Shown: positions 1 to 9,500, counted from the stretch's first letter. The stretch: 14,677 nucleotides of DNA from Clostridiales bacterium UBA1774 (GCA_002314635.1 DCGQ01000030.1:11701-26377); one strand, 5' to 3'. The notes: generated by a model not told the origin, from the letters alone. Made by a program: numbers and translations.

Positions 1-870
1 CACATTCCCGTCTGCCTGGTGCACGGTTTCCCCGTCCTGCAGGCTGTTCAGGTAGCTGAGGGGGAGCCGGAGCTGCCGCAGGTCGTTTGCGGTCTTGTTT
101 TCGTAGACAATGGTGTTGGCGTCGTCAAAGACGATCAGGCCATCCAGAGAAATGTCAAGCGCGTAGTCCTTGGATGTATCCACAATGTCAAAGATGCGGC
201 AGCGGAAGAACATTACGCCCAGAAAGAACGCACCGACGGAAACGCCCAGAACCGTAGAGTCATATCCGTTGGTCAGATTCAGCAGGTAGAGCAGATAGCC
301 GACCATGCCGGACAGAACCATGAGGACGGAATAGATCGACAGGCGGCGCTTCATGGGACTGCTGGCCTTTCTCAGACCGAGTACGATGGCAAGCACGCTG
401 AACACGAAAAAGACCGCGCTGTTGATGATATTCAGTACATAAAGGGGGCCATGGGTCAGCACCAGCGGCGTATAGGGCGCGTCCGCATTAAAGGAGGCGG
501 TGGCGTAATACAGATGATGCTGGGAATTGGTGCAGACCATCAGGGAAAACAGCGCACAGTAGCTGAAAAGCACGGCGAAGAGGGGTTTGGACACCTGATT
601 ACCATAGAATGTGGTGACCAGCATGAAGGAGGACAGCATGATAAACGGCTTGCCCAGATAGGAGACAAAAGCACCGACCATGGCCGTCTCCAGACATTCC
701 GCGCCCACCTCGATGATGTATCCGACCAGCATCAGAATGCAGGAAATGGTCAGCACGGTAATATGCTTCTGCATTTCCGAGTGCTTCTGCATGGCGGAAT
801 ATGTGAGAAGGAAGAAAAAACCCGCGATTGCGACCCATTCGGTCACATTTAAAAGCCGGAATATACTCAT
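1..870 (-). CDS. 7TM-PAS membrane sensor protein, N-terminal part (likely histidine kinase or GGDEF-type regulator), partial
   Basis: The reverse strand reads open from ATG at 870-868 to the window edge (290 codons, no stop). The start is supported by GGAG about nine bases upstream. The protein begins MSIFRLLNVTEWVAIAGFF and holds about seven hydrophobic helices in the first 215 residues or so, with short loops; the last helix ends in the segment FFRCRIFDIVDTSKDYALD. This pattern (seven helices, then a basic/aromatic turn, then a PAS-like strand SLDGLIVFDDANTIVYEN) is typical of the HisKA_7TM N-terminal region of Clostridia and Paenibacillus sensor kinases and diguanylate cyclases. The catalytic output domain lies outside the window, so kinase versus GGDEF cannot be decided. 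It would sit in the cytoplasmic membrane with the PAS domain inside. It is transcribed divergently from the substrate-binding lipoprotein. Family-level call is good; the exact output function is unknown. Confidence 0.8.
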   Translation of the reverse strand, partial: MSIFRLLNVTEWVAIAGFFFLLTYSAMQKHSEMQKHITVLTISCILMLVGYIIEVGAECLETAMVGAFVSYLGKPFIMLSSFMLVTTFYGNQVSKPLFAVLFSYCALFSLMVCTNSQHHLYYATASFNADAPYTPLVLTHGPLYVLNIINSAVFFVFSVLAIVLGLRKASSPMKRRLSIYSVLMVLSGMVGYLLYLLNLTNGYDSTVLGVSVGAFFLGVMFFRCRIFDIVDTSKDYALDISLDGLIVFDDANTIVYENKTANDLRQLRLPLSYLNSLQDGETVHQADGNV

Positions 871-904
871 ACGCAATTCTCCGTTTTTGCCGTATACAAA
901 AAGA

Positions 905-938
905 CTGCATGTATCGAAACAACATCGAAAACATGCAG
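905..938. promoter_or_regulatory. Inverted repeat enclosing a direct repeat upstream of the sensor gene (possible operator)
   Basis: CTGCATGT (905-912) and ACATGCAG (931-938) form a perfect 8-bp inverted repeat. Between them ATCGAAA occurs twice (913-919 and 924-930), start to start 11 bp, about one helical turn. The element lies 35-68 bp upstream of the sensor start. Spaced direct repeats of this kind are typical binding sites for dimeric response regulators, so autoregulation is possible; this is inference. No convincing -35/-10 pair was found for the minus strand here. Confidence 0.35.
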
Positions 939-1147
939 CTGGCTGGCCGAATGAAGGCCCCTGTAGCTTTGCGTCACCAGGTTGCCCCGGTTTTGCCGCG
1001 ACTGTTTACTTTCAGATAGGAATAGTTTACAGGATATTTCCACAGATTGCAAGCGAAAAAATCGAATTTTTCAAGGAGAAAATGTTTCTTTGGAATTTGG
1101 AGAATCAAACGGAACGCTGTCCATCACCGGAAGCGGCGTAATAAGCG

Positions 1148-1264
1148 ATGATGATCGAGACTTCGCTGCTTCGTGTTACCGGCGAGCTGATGTGCCCGGT
1201 TCCGCATCCGCAGATGCCGCCGGTGTTTCGGTTCAATGACCGCATTCATCGTGATACCCTATGA
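1148..1264 (+). other. Doubtful 38-codon open frame, possible gene remnant
   Basis: ATG at 1148 (with a second ATG at 1151) opens a 38-residue frame ending in TGA at 1262-1264; the peptide begins MMIETSLLRVTGELMCPVP. No ribosome binding site precedes it. Just upstream, in another frame (about 1075-1150), the translation contains SLEFGESNGTLSITGSGVI, which loosely resembles the opening of BspA-type surface-repeat modules of gut Firmicutes. The two pieces in different frames could be the wreck of an older gene, or chance. Confidence 0.15.
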
Positions 1265-1307
1265 TTTGAAAAACAGGATAACATGCGACGTATTACGTAA
1301 ATATTGC

Positions 1308-1337
1308 TTGACAATTCCAAATATATTGCTTTATAAT
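1308..1337 (+). promoter_or_regulatory. Promoter of the substrate-binding lipoprotein gene
   Basis: TTGACA at 1308-1313 and TATAAT at 1332-1337, spaced 18 bp, both perfect sigma-A consensus hexamers. The expected transcript starts near 1344 and has a leader of about 65 nt carrying the hairpin at 1363-1384. Confidence 0.8.
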
Positions 1338-1362
1338 TACTGTAATAATTTGGAGATAAAAA

Positions 1363-1384
1363 CGCATACGGTGAAACGTATGCG
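1363..1384 (+). promoter_or_regulatory. Perfect 8-bp inverted repeat in the leader of the binding-protein gene
   Basis: CGCATACG (1363-1370) and CGTATGCG (1377-1384) are exact inverse complements around the six-base loop GTGAAA. The element lies just downstream of the promoter and ends 11 bases before the AAGGAG ribosome binding site at 1396-1401. It could be a DNA operator for a dimeric repressor (LacI-like regulators bind such dyads) or a 5'-end stabilising RNA hairpin. It is too far from the AAGGAG to sequester it directly. Confidence 0.45.
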
Positions 1385-1408
1385 AAAATAAGAAAAAGGA
1401 GAACAACC

Positions 1409-3238
1409 ATGAAACAGCACACCAGAAGAATGCTTGCATTGCTGCTGATGCTGATGCTTGTTGTCAGCCTGTTCGCAGGCTGCGGCGGCAGCAATTCGGG
1501 CAATGGCGGAAGCACAACCAACAGCGGCACGGATACCTCCGGCGGCGGTAACAACGCCTCCGGCAGCAGCACCGACAAGGGTGATACGGGTGACACGGGC
1601 AACGCGGAAACCACGGACCCCGAACCTGCGGAGGACAGTCCGTACAATCTGGCAGCCGGAAAGTACGAATTGAACGACCGCGGTTTCCCTGCGGAAAATT
1701 ATGAGTATGCGCTGCCCCTTTGCACCACCGATGAGGTGTTTACCAAGTGGACCACCTGCTATACGCCCCAGTATATCCCCGAAGACGGCTGGAACGGCAT
1801 ACCCACATGGCAGGAGCTGGAGGATCGTACCGGCGTCCATATTGAATACAATATCGTAGCCGCTTCCACCCGCAGCCAGAATTTCTCCGTGCTGCTGGCC
1901 TCCGACAGTCTGGATGATATCATGGATCAGGGCAGCTACTTCTACACAAACGGCACCCTGAAGGAAGCCTGCGAGGAAGGTTATTTCGCAAACCTCTACA
2001 ACTACAAAGACTATCTGCCGAACTATCTGTATCTGGTCGGCAAAAACAGCGAGTATAACGTGGATATCTATGCCAAGGCATTCTACGACAGCGAGACCAT
2101 TACCACCCTGTACGGCATGGTACACGATCCCTGCTGCGCTGAGGGTTATATGCTCCGTCAGGACTGGCTGGATGAAATGGGTCTGGGCGACGCCATTGAT
2201 GTTGTGACCTATGACCAGCTTGAGGATGTTCTGGAGGCTATGAAGATCAACTACTCCCGCAACGGCAAGGAATGCTTCCCCCTGTTCATCAACAACATCG
2301 GCGAGGTCTACCAGAGCGCTCTGGTTGGCGGTTTTGATACCTGCCTGATCAGCTCCAGTCTGGCTTATCCCCGCGTGGTCGATGGAAAGATCGACTTCTG
2401 CGGTACTACCAGCGATGACTATGAGATGATGACCATGATGTCCGACTGGTATGCCAGAGGCTTCATTTCCCCCAACTTCGGCACCTTTGTGGCTGGCGAA
2501 GACTATGACTGCGGCGCCTATGACGATACGCTGGGCTGCCATCTGGTCGTTCCATCCTCCTGGGACGATCTGGAGAACAACAGTGAAAACCCGGATGCCC
2601 GCTGGGAACCCATTAAGCGCACCCGCAAATACGAGGGTCAGATCTTTAAGTACGGCTATGTGAAACCCCGCGACATTTACAGCTATGGTTCTGCCAACAT
2701 CTCCGGCACCTGCGAAAACATCGCGCTGGCCGCTTCCTGGCTGGACTACGGTTATTCCGAAAGCGGCTCCGATTTCGTGTCCTGGGGCACGGAAGGCTAC
2801 CTGTGGGAGTACAATGAGAACGGCGAACGCCGCCTGACCGAGTGGGCTCTGACGCATCCGGCCGGAACCAGCTGGCTGCTCTGCATCTATGCCACCAACG
2901 GCCTTCTGGAAGCTACCATGATGCACAATATGCGGAACTACTATTACGACGGCGGCGACCGCTGCCTGCGCGCCTTTGAAGTTTTCAACGAAGACGAGTA
3001 TTACGGCGAGTATGACTGGCCCAGCTCTGTCCAGTTCACGGATGACGAGCGCAGCGAGAATACCAATCTCCTGACGGACCTGAATACCTATTTCTCTGAG
3101 AACTATATGCTGTTCCTCAGCGGTGATAAGCCTCTGAGCGAGTGGGACAGCTACATTGCCGATATGAAGGCTTTCGGGCTGGATACGCTGACCGAGAACT
3201 ATCAGAATGCGTACGAGCGCTACATGGCAAAGTTCTGA
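1409..3238 (+). CDS. Extracellular substrate-binding lipoprotein (LipO/YtcQ-like ABC transporter binding protein)
   Basis: 609 residues. AAGGAG at 1396-1401, seven bases before ATG, fixes the start. The N-terminus is a lipoprotein signal: basic MKQHTRR, hydrophobic core to residue 21, lipobox LFAGC with the lipidated Cys at 25. A Gly/Ser/Thr/Asn-rich tether covers about 26-60. The mature part carries family hallmarks of large family-1 solute-binding proteins: TWQELEDRTGVHIEY near residue 133, and a RQDWLDEMGL segment with D252-W253. Its length (over 500 residues) matches the LipO/YtcQ group, usually linked to uptake of oligosaccharides or similar solutes; the ligand cannot be read from sequence. 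It would be anchored to the outer face of the membrane. The usual lplB/lplC-type permeases do not follow: a terminator and an unrelated gene come next, so it is an orphan here. The divergent 7TM sensor could use it as an input partner (inference). Confidence 0.88.
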   Translation: MKQHTRRMLALLLMLMLVVSLFAGCGGSNSGNGGSTTNSGTDTSGGGNNASGSSTDKGDTGDTGNAETTDPEPAEDSPYNLAAGKYELNDRGFPAENYEYALPLCTTDEVFTKWTTCYTPQYIPEDGWNGIPTWQELEDRTGVHIEYNIVAASTRSQNFSVLLASDSLDDIMDQGSYFYTNGTLKEACEEGYFANLYNYKDYLPNYLYLVGKNSEYNVDIYAKAFYDSETITTLYGMVHDPCCAEGYMLRQDWLDEMGLGDAIDVVTYDQLEDVLEAMKINYSRNGKECFPLFINNIGEVYQSALVGGFDTCLISSSLAYPRVVDGKIDFCGTTSDDYEMMTMMSDWYARGFISPNFGTFVAGEDYDCGAYDDTLGCHLVVPSSWDDLENNSENPDARWEPIKRTRKYEGQIFKYGYVKPRDIYSYGSANISGTCENIALAASWLDYGYSESGSDFVSWGTEGYLWEYNENGERRLTEWALTHPAGTSWLLCIYATNGLLEATMMHNMRNYYYDGGDRCLRAFEVFNEDEYYGEYDWPSSVQFTDDERSENTNLLTDLNTYFSENYMLFLSGDKPLSEWDSYIADMKAFGLDTLTENYQNAYERYMAKF

Positions 3239-3287
3239 GCACGGTTTCCGATAACGGATTCCGGATTCCCAACCTCTGATTGAAGAT

Positions 3288-3335
3288 GCTCCCCCTGTGC
3301 GAGTCGGCGGAAACGCCGTCAGGCATAGGGGGAGC
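3288..3335 (+). terminator. Terminator-like hairpin after the binding-protein gene
   Basis: GCTCCCCCTGTGC (3288-3300) pairs with GCATAGGGGGAGC (3323-3335), 13 bp with one G-U. The loop contains a second hairpin, CGGCG-GAAA-CGCCG (3305-3318), with a GNRA-type tetraloop. It starts 49 bp after the stop codon. The following bases (ATTGCCTTGTT) are only moderately T-rich, so it may be an imperfect intrinsic terminator or a transcript-end stabiliser. The outer stem shares the core GCATAGGGGG with the hairpin at 13895-13938. Confidence 0.65.
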
Positions 3336-3389
3336 ATTGCCTTGTTCACAGGTTCAACAGGACTATCCGCGCAGCACACGAAATTGCCG

Positions 3390-3438
3390 GTTTTTCCGTC
3401 CGTTTTTCCGATTCTCCGCATCCAATCGGGAAAACGGA
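3390..3438. repeat. Tandem 9-mer plus 15-bp inverted repeat
   Basis: GTTTTTCCG occurs at 3390-3398 and 3402-3410 (period 12). The second copy lies in a stem of 15 bp: TCCGTTTTTCCGATT (3399-3413) with AATCGGGAAAACGGA (3424-3438), one G-U pair, loop of 10 bases. No T-run follows on either strand, so it does not look like an ordinary terminator. It ends 73 bp before the -35 box of the giant gene. Function unknown. Confidence 0.5.
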
Positions 3439-3511
3439 ATGGAGATGATTCCGGTAATGCAGTTCATACAGCAAAAATGCGCTTGATATCGCCGAAAATC
3501 GTATTTTTATA

Positions 3512-3541
3512 TTGACGTTTCTATGATAGTCATGCTTTAAT
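3512..3541 (+). promoter_or_regulatory. Promoter of the giant repeat-protein gene
   Basis: TTGACG (3512-3517) and TTTAAT (3536-3541), spaced 18 bp, with TG-C immediately before the -10 box (extended -10). The ribosome binding site AAGGAG lies at 3560-3565, nine bases before the ATG at 3575. The gene therefore appears to be transcribed on its own rather than from the upstream binding-protein promoter. Confidence 0.65.
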
Positions 3542-3574
3542 AGAGTAAAAATACTTGATAAGGAGAACCTCAGA

Positions 3575-6500
3575 ATGCCTACGAAAGAACAGCTTAGAAA
3601 ACGCAGAGAAATGGTTAGGAAGGCCATTGAAGAATACCAATTCGCTGTAAATCCTAATTACAAACCCACAAAAAATGAAATCGAAGAGTTCGTTAATAAT
3701 GAAAATAATTTTAAAAATTTTGAGTACCTGCAGGAATGTTTTGAGAATCAAGAAAAATTAAATCAGGTGACGATGGAGCTGAAAGCAGTAAGCTCAGATT
3801 CGCCTCGTAGTGTTTTTTCCCGCTTTGTTCCGCTGCTGCTGAAATACCCCAAGGTGAACACCAAACCGACACGGGCGGAAATGGTTGAAATCAAAAGACA
3901 CAATAATCAAGTGAAGGATTCCCTCCAACCCGGGGAGGCGGGCGATAATAATGAGCGGAACTATCTGCTTGGTTTTGTGAAGAAGATGGAGGACTACGAG
4001 ATCGATTTCTCCTGCGAGGATCTCAACAGCTTTGCGCAGAAGAATCTCGTTAAGGATTATGACATCTTGAAGATTTTCTATAATCTTCCATCACTGAAAG
4101 CAAGACTGGATAATTATAATATTACCCTTCCTCCGGAACGCTGGAAAGTAATCGACGACAAATATGACATACTGGAAGTCATGATAAGGCGAATGAACAC
4201 AATGGTTGATCTGTCTACCAGTCCCACGGCTCATTATCTGCCAAATATTAACATATTTGATACGCCAATGGATGATGCAACTGATTACATGTCGAAGATT
4301 GAAATGCAGAAGATGGATCAAAATTCGGCTTATATGAAATACAAGGAGGAAAAGAAGAAACAGGTAGATCACCTGGTAGAGCTTTACCGTGAACTTCCGG
4401 CCTATCGCTCCACTAAGGCAGAAGCCGAAAGAAGCTATAAGCTTGGCAAGGCCCTAAGCGAATATTACGGCAAGAACGGTTTTCAGGGCGAATGCTACGA
4501 CAAAGAAGGCAACCCTGTTAAAATGGAGGTAATGATAAAGGGCACACTCGATCATGACATAACGTTCATGGTTGCTCACCCGGAAACCGCAAAGGATAAG
4601 GACCAGCAGAACCTTCTTGTTGTCACAGTGAAGGATGGGGAGATTACCACATCCAGCGGGAAAATCATCGATTTTCCCAAAGTTGGTCAGTATCGTGAAG
4701 CTCTGAAGAACAATGCAGAGTTAAAGAACAACCAGCAGCCTGCCGCCGGGAATGTGCCGCCCGTCCCGGGAGGAGAAAACGGGGACAAGGGAAACAAGGC
4801 CGCAGACAGTCAGGGCGAGGGAAACAAGGCGGAAGAACCCAAGGCGGAAGCAGGTGGGCCGGAGGAAAATAAACCGGAGGAAATTCAACCGGAGGGGGAC
4901 AAACCAGAAAATAACAAGCAGGAAGCAGGTCGGCAGGAAGAAGCCGAGGCGAAGAATTCTGATCCGACAGCGTATCAGCAGGAACCTGAGTTCACGAAAG
5001 CCATGTACGATCAGCGTCTGCGGAAACGGAATTCAGCGGTCGAAAAACTGAATGGCTATCTGGAAGCTGTGGGACATGAAAAGATCAGCATCGAATCACA
5101 ACCCAGCTTCGAGGAAGCAAAGAAAATCCACACCAGAATTACCCATGCAGCGGCTGCGAAAAAAGCCATGGAGGCATCTAATAACATGGGCTTTCTGCCC
5201 AGTCTCCAAGGTATGAACTGCAACGTTCTGTCTTTCGCTGTCCCGGAAGAAATAAAAAAAGCCTCCGCCAAGGAGGTCGTCAGTTTCCTCGTTGACCTTG
5301 CTGACAAAACGGATATCAAGTGGTTTATGGAAGCGCAGGACGATGACGAAATCGCCAAGGGGTTCGGTCCCCAATATGCCGGATTGAAGACCCTTTCCAA
5401 GGCCAATGACCTGCTGACGGCGGCGGACACGCTTGGACTGCAGATCTCTCCGAATACGCGCAATGCCATTCTGATGAAGCAGGAACTCATTGCAAAGAAA
5501 TTCGAAGTGGCGGCAAACAGCATTACCCTTATGACCGATGAGAACTATCAGGACCTTCCGGATCTGACAGAACACGACATTACCGTCGAAACAGCGCAAG
5601 CTGTCATGGGAAAGGCGATCGAGCTTGAAGGAAGCGATGGCAGCATGGTGAAAACGATGATGCTGTATGCTGTTCGGGAGAAAAGCTATTTGGAAGATCT
5701 GGAAAGCGTCGAACTGAGAGAGAAACTCTATGAAACAGGCCGTGCTATGGATCTGACCGCCAATGGGGCGAAGCTATATTCGACATCGGACGAGAAACTG
5801 AAAGTTGAGCTTTCGCTGGAAGATGCCATGACCGCTCTTGGACAAGAGGGAAGTCTTACTTACGTTGTTCCGGGTTCCGAGAATAGGCACCGGATCGTCA
5901 AAGATACCAATGACGGTTCCTTCCAGATTCAGGAGATAAAGCCGAAGGAGGCTGCAGCGGAGGGTGAACATGCACTTCCTGCCGACGGGGAACAACCGAA
6001 ACAGGATCCACAGAAATCGGAAGAAAATAAAGCGGAAGAAAAGGCTCCCAAGGTCAATGCCCCTGTGGTTCAGGCTCCGGTCTATGATTATACCGAAGAC
6101 CTGAAAGCCATCGGCGGTAATACCGAGGCGAAGCTTTCCATGGATGAGCCTGAATTTAACGAGAATATTCAGAAAAATAACAATGAGAAGATTAGGCGCG
6201 CAAGTGAAAAGCTGAACGATTATCTGGAAAATGCCGGTCTGGAAAAGCTTGAAATCAAAGAAGTAACGGATCCTGAAGCAGCGAAATCCCTAAACGCCAG
6301 AATCATCCATACGAATCGTCACGCAAACCAGATCGGAGCTGACGGGGTGAAGCCTCTGGGCAGTCTTCAGGGATACGACAGCCAAATCCTTTCCGGTATC
6401 GTCCCCGAGAGTCTGCAGAATGCTCCCACGGAAAAGGTGGTCAGCTTCCTTGTGGATGCTGCGGCCAATACGGATATCGGCTGGCTCATGAAGGTCAACA

Positions 6501-9500
6501 GTGAGGATGAGCTGGCGAAGGGCTTTGGCCCCAGATATCAGTCTCTCAGAACGCTCTACAATGCAGGAAACATACTCAGCGATGCGAATCGGCTGGGAAT
6601 TGAAATACCCGAAGAAAAGCGCAGCACCATACGGATGAAGCAAGAAATCATGTCAGAAAAATTCGCGGTATGCGAAAAACAGATGGCGCTCATGGCGGAA
6701 CCCAATTACTTCTATATGCCGGCGCTGAACAGCGTAAGCAAAGAAGATGCAAAAAAAATGCAGGAGCAGATGGTTTCCGACAACAGCAATGATCCTTTTG
6801 TCAAGACGCTGAACATCTTTCAGGAATTCAAACATATTCAAGAAGCAGATAAGGCTGTAATCAGCTTCAAGGAAGCGCTTTATGCTACCGGCCATGCTTT
6901 GGATATGACTGCACCCGGTACGGAGCTGTACCTTACCGGCAGTCAATTTCGGGAAGGACGGAAGACCGATCTGGAAGAAGCCTTGGAGCAACTTCGGCTC
7001 GGCAAGCCTGTGGGAATCCGTGGTACAGACGAAAAACAGGGTGTCATCCTGAAATATGACGCGGATGAAGGATCCGTTGGCGTTACGGAAGCAACGCGGG
7101 AACAGGTGATCAACGGGATTCCCCCCGTTCGGGAAAAGTCGGAAGAAAAAGCCGAAGACAAAACCAATATCGAGGAAAAGGCGGCGAATGCGAAGGCGGA
7201 TTCCGGTATTGGCGGTATAGAAACGAAGGAAAAGACTGGAGATAACGCGGGAAAAGAAAACCAGGCTGAGAATGCAGGCTCGAACAACGCGAAGGAAAAG
7301 GCGGAAGTCAAGGCGAATATCGGGGTCGGCGGCTATGATTTCTCCGCGGAGCTCAAAGAGCTGGAAGACGAAATGTACAAACAGCTGGTCAAATCTAATT
7401 CTAAATCTAAATCTGATTCCGTCAATCAGGAAGGTATAAAGCTTTCTCGCGCAGACATAACCAATACGTTAGCGGAGTTCAATACCTGCGCCTCCTCCAA
7501 TGCCATCAAGCTCACAAATAGTCAGATCGATAACCTGATAGGAGACAAGCAGCGGAGTACTACCATTCTGAATGCCAAGAACGTAATGGAATACATTGGG
7601 GAAACGAATGGGAAGCCTTTGCCGAATCTCCGGAATACTACCTGCCAGACCCTATCCTTCTATGTTCCGGAAAAACTGGGAAAAGAACCAACGAGTAAAA
7701 TAGTCAGTTTCCTTGTGGAAGCTGCGGCAAAAACGGACATCAGCTGGCTGATGAAGACCGGCAGTGATGACGAACTGGCAGAGGAATTTGGCCCAAGATA
7801 TGGTTCGCTGAAGGTACTTGCCAACGCGGATAAAATCCTGCAGTCGGCCCAAAACCTGGGTATTGAGATTCCCAAGGAGAAGGAAACCCAGATCCTGACC
7901 AATTTCCATCTGATCAAACCCAAGTTTGCATACGCAGAAAGCCGCATGGCTCTGCTGGCAGATGATAACTATATGAAAATGCCGAAGCTGGAGGACTACG
8001 GCATAACGGCGGAACAGGCATGGAAAATCATGGACAACGCTGCTCAGAAGAACCCGGGAGGCTCCTTTGTCAATACCATGGCGCTGTATGCGAATTATTT
8101 GCAAAACAAGGCTCACAATTTAGAAAGCATTCTGGTCAGGGACGCGCTGTATCAGACAACGGAGATGGCCGATGCGGTTGCCGATGGCGCTGAGTTTTAC
8201 ATCCTTGGGGACAAAAAGACCGGTGACAGAAAAGTAAACACGGAAGCAGCACTGAATGCGCTGGGAAGCGGTAAGCGCATTGCCTCATTTGCTCCGGGTA
8301 AAAGAGATGGCTTTATCATGAGCTATGAAAAAGAGAACAATAAGGCACATGTAGCTGACGCCAAGATCTACAAGACGCTTCAAAACGTAAAAGCCACCGC
8401 AGAGGAACTGGAAGAAGAAAAAGAAATCAGAAAAGCGGAAAAATTTAATAAGCAGTATTTGAAAGCCGCGGAAAACAGCGAAAAACTCATCGATAATTAT
8501 GTGAAGGCCCTCCAAAAGGTTTCCGGTACAGAGGGTAAAATCAGAAAAATCCAGCAGAACAAGAAACAGTATGTGATTTCCCGGGAGGAATATCAGAACT
8601 ACAAGACCGCCAAACAGAATAATCAGTTCATTGCGAATTATCAAAACAGTGCCTATGCCGGCGTAAAAAATGAAAACGATGAATATGAAGTAACAGAGAT
8701 AAGATTTGGAGATCCTACTTGTATGGTTGTCCCCCAGTTCTTTGAGCATACTAATCCCGACGAAGAGGGACCCGTCAGTCAGGCTAAAGAAATGAATAAC
8801 ATGGAAATCGCAAACGCCTTTATGCCAAACAAAAAGGCGAAGGAGGAACTGGAAAAGTATCTGAGTGAACAGCAGAAAAAGCTGGGTCGGGTCTCGCCTC
8901 TCAAAGGAAAGGATAAAGACAAAGCAACAAAGGACTTCTATCAGGATCTTCTGTATAGCGGGAAGCTGGGAGACTATGTTGCGAATCCGGAAGTCGCAAA
9001 GAAAGCGGTCGGCGGCCTGTTCCGAAATATTCTGCAGGAACTGGATCCCAAGTGGTTTGCAGAGGCTGACGATAGGGAAATTGCCAATACCTATAGCAGT
9101 AAATGGCCGTACGTGAATGCTTTGCAGAATGTGCCACTCAGGCAGTATATCCAGAGCTTCCATGTAGATGTTACGCCCAATGAAATGGAAAGATTCGAAA
9201 TGCTCTTGTCTGTCCTGCCGGAACCTATGGGCTCTGTTTCCGAAAGGTTCGAGGATATGCTGAACATCCATGTCCCGGAAGCACGCAAGCTGGATGTAAA
9301 GAATGCTGAATTGGATTACATGGATGAGGGAGATTTCGGAAAGAGCGAATATGACAAGCTCTCGCAGGGAGCAATTTCGAATGCGCATTTGAAGGACGGC
9401 AAGTATCCTGCGCTGGAGAACCATAAAAAGCTGATGGCGCATCTTGAGAGCATGGAGTGCTATCAACCTTATGACAAGAATAATAAGGATATCTCCAACG

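Larger units (their letters stand above)
871..1408. other. Gene-poor intergenic region between divergent genes
   Basis: This 538-bp stretch separates the sensor gene (minus) from the binding-protein gene (plus). It contains the inverted/direct repeat at 905-938, an AT-rich dyad (AAAAAT-CGA-ATTTTT, 1057-1071), a doubtful short open frame at 1148-1264, and the promoter and leader hairpin of the downstream gene. No RNA gene or established protein family could be recognised. Confidence 0.6.
3239..3574. other. Intergenic region: terminator, hairpin with tandem repeats, promoter
   Basis: 336 bp without a gene. In order it holds the binding-protein terminator (3288-3335), a 12-bp-period tandem repeat leading into a 15-bp hairpin (3390-3438), and the promoter and ribosome binding site of the giant gene (3512-3565). 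Near 3254-3268 the heptamer CGGATTC is repeated back to back. No small gene with a ribosome binding site was seen. Confidence 0.6.

Noticed and set aside
19..852. A 277-codon open frame on the plus strand
   Set aside because: Antisense to the membrane sensor; the Gln/His/Gly-rich translation has no domain, while the minus strand gives seven hydrophobic helices and a PAS-like segment.
599..934. A 111-codon minus-strand frame starting upstream of the sensor
   Set aside because: It overlaps the sensor in another frame, and its translation lacks membrane character and any motif.
1054..1072. AT-rich dyad AAAAAT-CGA-ATTTTT as terminator
   Set aside because: Stem too short and all A/T, with no gene ending nearby; mentioned only in the intergenic description.
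1082..1141. A 19-residue peptide frame with an AAGGAG in front
   Set aside because: The spacing between AAGGAG and ATG is only three bases and the peptide shows no feature; kept out as likely chance.
1337..3421. A 694-codon open frame on the minus strand
   Set aside because: Antisense shadow of the lipoprotein gene, which has a lipobox, ribosome binding site and family motifs; the antisense frame also spans the terminator and the promoter region.
5003..8392. Mobile element or CRISPR-like array in the repeated part of the giant gene
   Set aside because: The repeats are protein-level, about 300 residues and strongly diverged in DNA; there are no short identical repeats with unique spacers and no terminal inverted repeats.
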